64,000 nt of DNA, taken from positions 434,001 through 498,000 of the forward strand of contig WHUZ01000032.1 in assembly GCA_015179045.1 (NCBI GenBank), written 5' to 3'. This stretch comes from Kalaharituber pfeilii (taxonomy: Eukaryota > Ascomycota > Pezizomycetes > Pezizales > Pezizaceae). Both the position numbers and the translations under genes were made by a program. Below, piece by piece: positions 63,675 through 64,000 of the stretch (its first letter is position 1; each line of letters begins with the position of its first letter). The notes below the pieces were generated by a model that saw only the letters and a program-made list of their open reading frames with translations, made no database searches and had not been told where the DNA came from.

Positions 63675-64000
63675 ACGTTAGGGTTTGTGTAACGCCGCGA
63701 GAATTTTTTGATACGATTTTGATCTAAGGGTAACTGTGGGGGATACGGGAAGATGGGGGATGTTGGATGGAGATGACAGTTAGGAACGCCATGAAAGAGG
63801 GTAACACATAAACGCATTGTCATGTGACTTAATCCATATTATTATTTTTAGCTATTTTTACGTGATAATTTATCCCCCCTGTATCCTTTTGCTATTTTTA
63901 ATGCTTTCTTATGTCGTTCAGGTACTAGTGCTTCAGTCCTTTTGTCCATGTCCGCATCATTCTTTTGCATACCTACATAAATATGGTTAGGTATAACTCC
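63675..64000. other. IDI1 3' region to window edge
   Basis: 326 bp, AT-rich toward the end (GCTATTTTTA appears twice, at about 63851 and 63890). No gene seen; presumably the 3' untranslated region and spacer. Confidence 0.4.

Overview
The window is nuclear DNA of a filamentous ascomycete fungus (Pezizomycotina). The support is the set of orthologues (Git3-type receptor, Mor2/Tao3, Scc2, fungal UBL3, UMP1) and many short introns of about 39-130 bp with GT..AG ends and CTAAC/CTAAT-like branch sites. High intron counts (18 coding exons in SCC2, 11 in RPN1), long gene-free spacers and DNA-transposon debris suggest a repeat-bearing genome, perhaps an intron-rich lineage such as Pezizales; that placement is only a guess. 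No bacterial operons, CRISPR arrays, rRNAs or convincing tRNAs were seen.

Twelve protein-coding genes could be assembled from in-phase exons. From left to right they are UBL3-like prenylated ubiquitin-fold protein (+), proteasome chaperone UMP1 (-), scavenger decapping enzyme DcpS (+), cohesin loader SCC2/Mis4 (+), a Git3-type GPCR (-), ubiquitin C-terminal hydrolase (+), 26S proteasome subunit RPN1 (-), a type II membrane GT2-like glycosyltransferase (+), Mor2/Tao3/Furry-type morphogenesis scaffold (-), NADPH-cytochrome P450 reductase (+), a two-RRM RNA-binding protein (+) and isopentenyl-diphosphate isomerase (+). Nearly all neighbours are convergent or divergent; the tightest divergent pair, RPN1 and GT2, shares 410 bp.

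Four of the twelve genes belong to the ubiquitin-proteasome system (UBL3, UMP1, UCH, RPN1). Two at the right end feed sterol/isoprenoid metabolism (CPR, IDI1). SCC2 and Mor2 serve chromosome cohesion and polarised growth, DcpS and the RRM protein serve mRNA metabolism, and the GPCR is a nutrient/cAMP sensor type.

Two spacers hold transposon remains. Region 4.4-8.8 kb has a pyrimidine-rich repeat, two copies of an 84-bp palindromic element and a broken Tc1/mariner transposase relic with terminal inverted repeats. Region 44.2-51.0 kb has a 410-bp TIR element, a 1.8-kb element with 435-bp inverted arms, two TA-flanked elements of 384 and 814 bp, a third copy of the palindromic element and a degenerate tandem duplication. 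The 53.3-59.4 kb spacer upstream of the RRM gene is unusually GC-rich in its middle, with long G and C runs. Exon joins are inferred by eye from splice consensus, reading phase and family resemblance; no transcript data were available.
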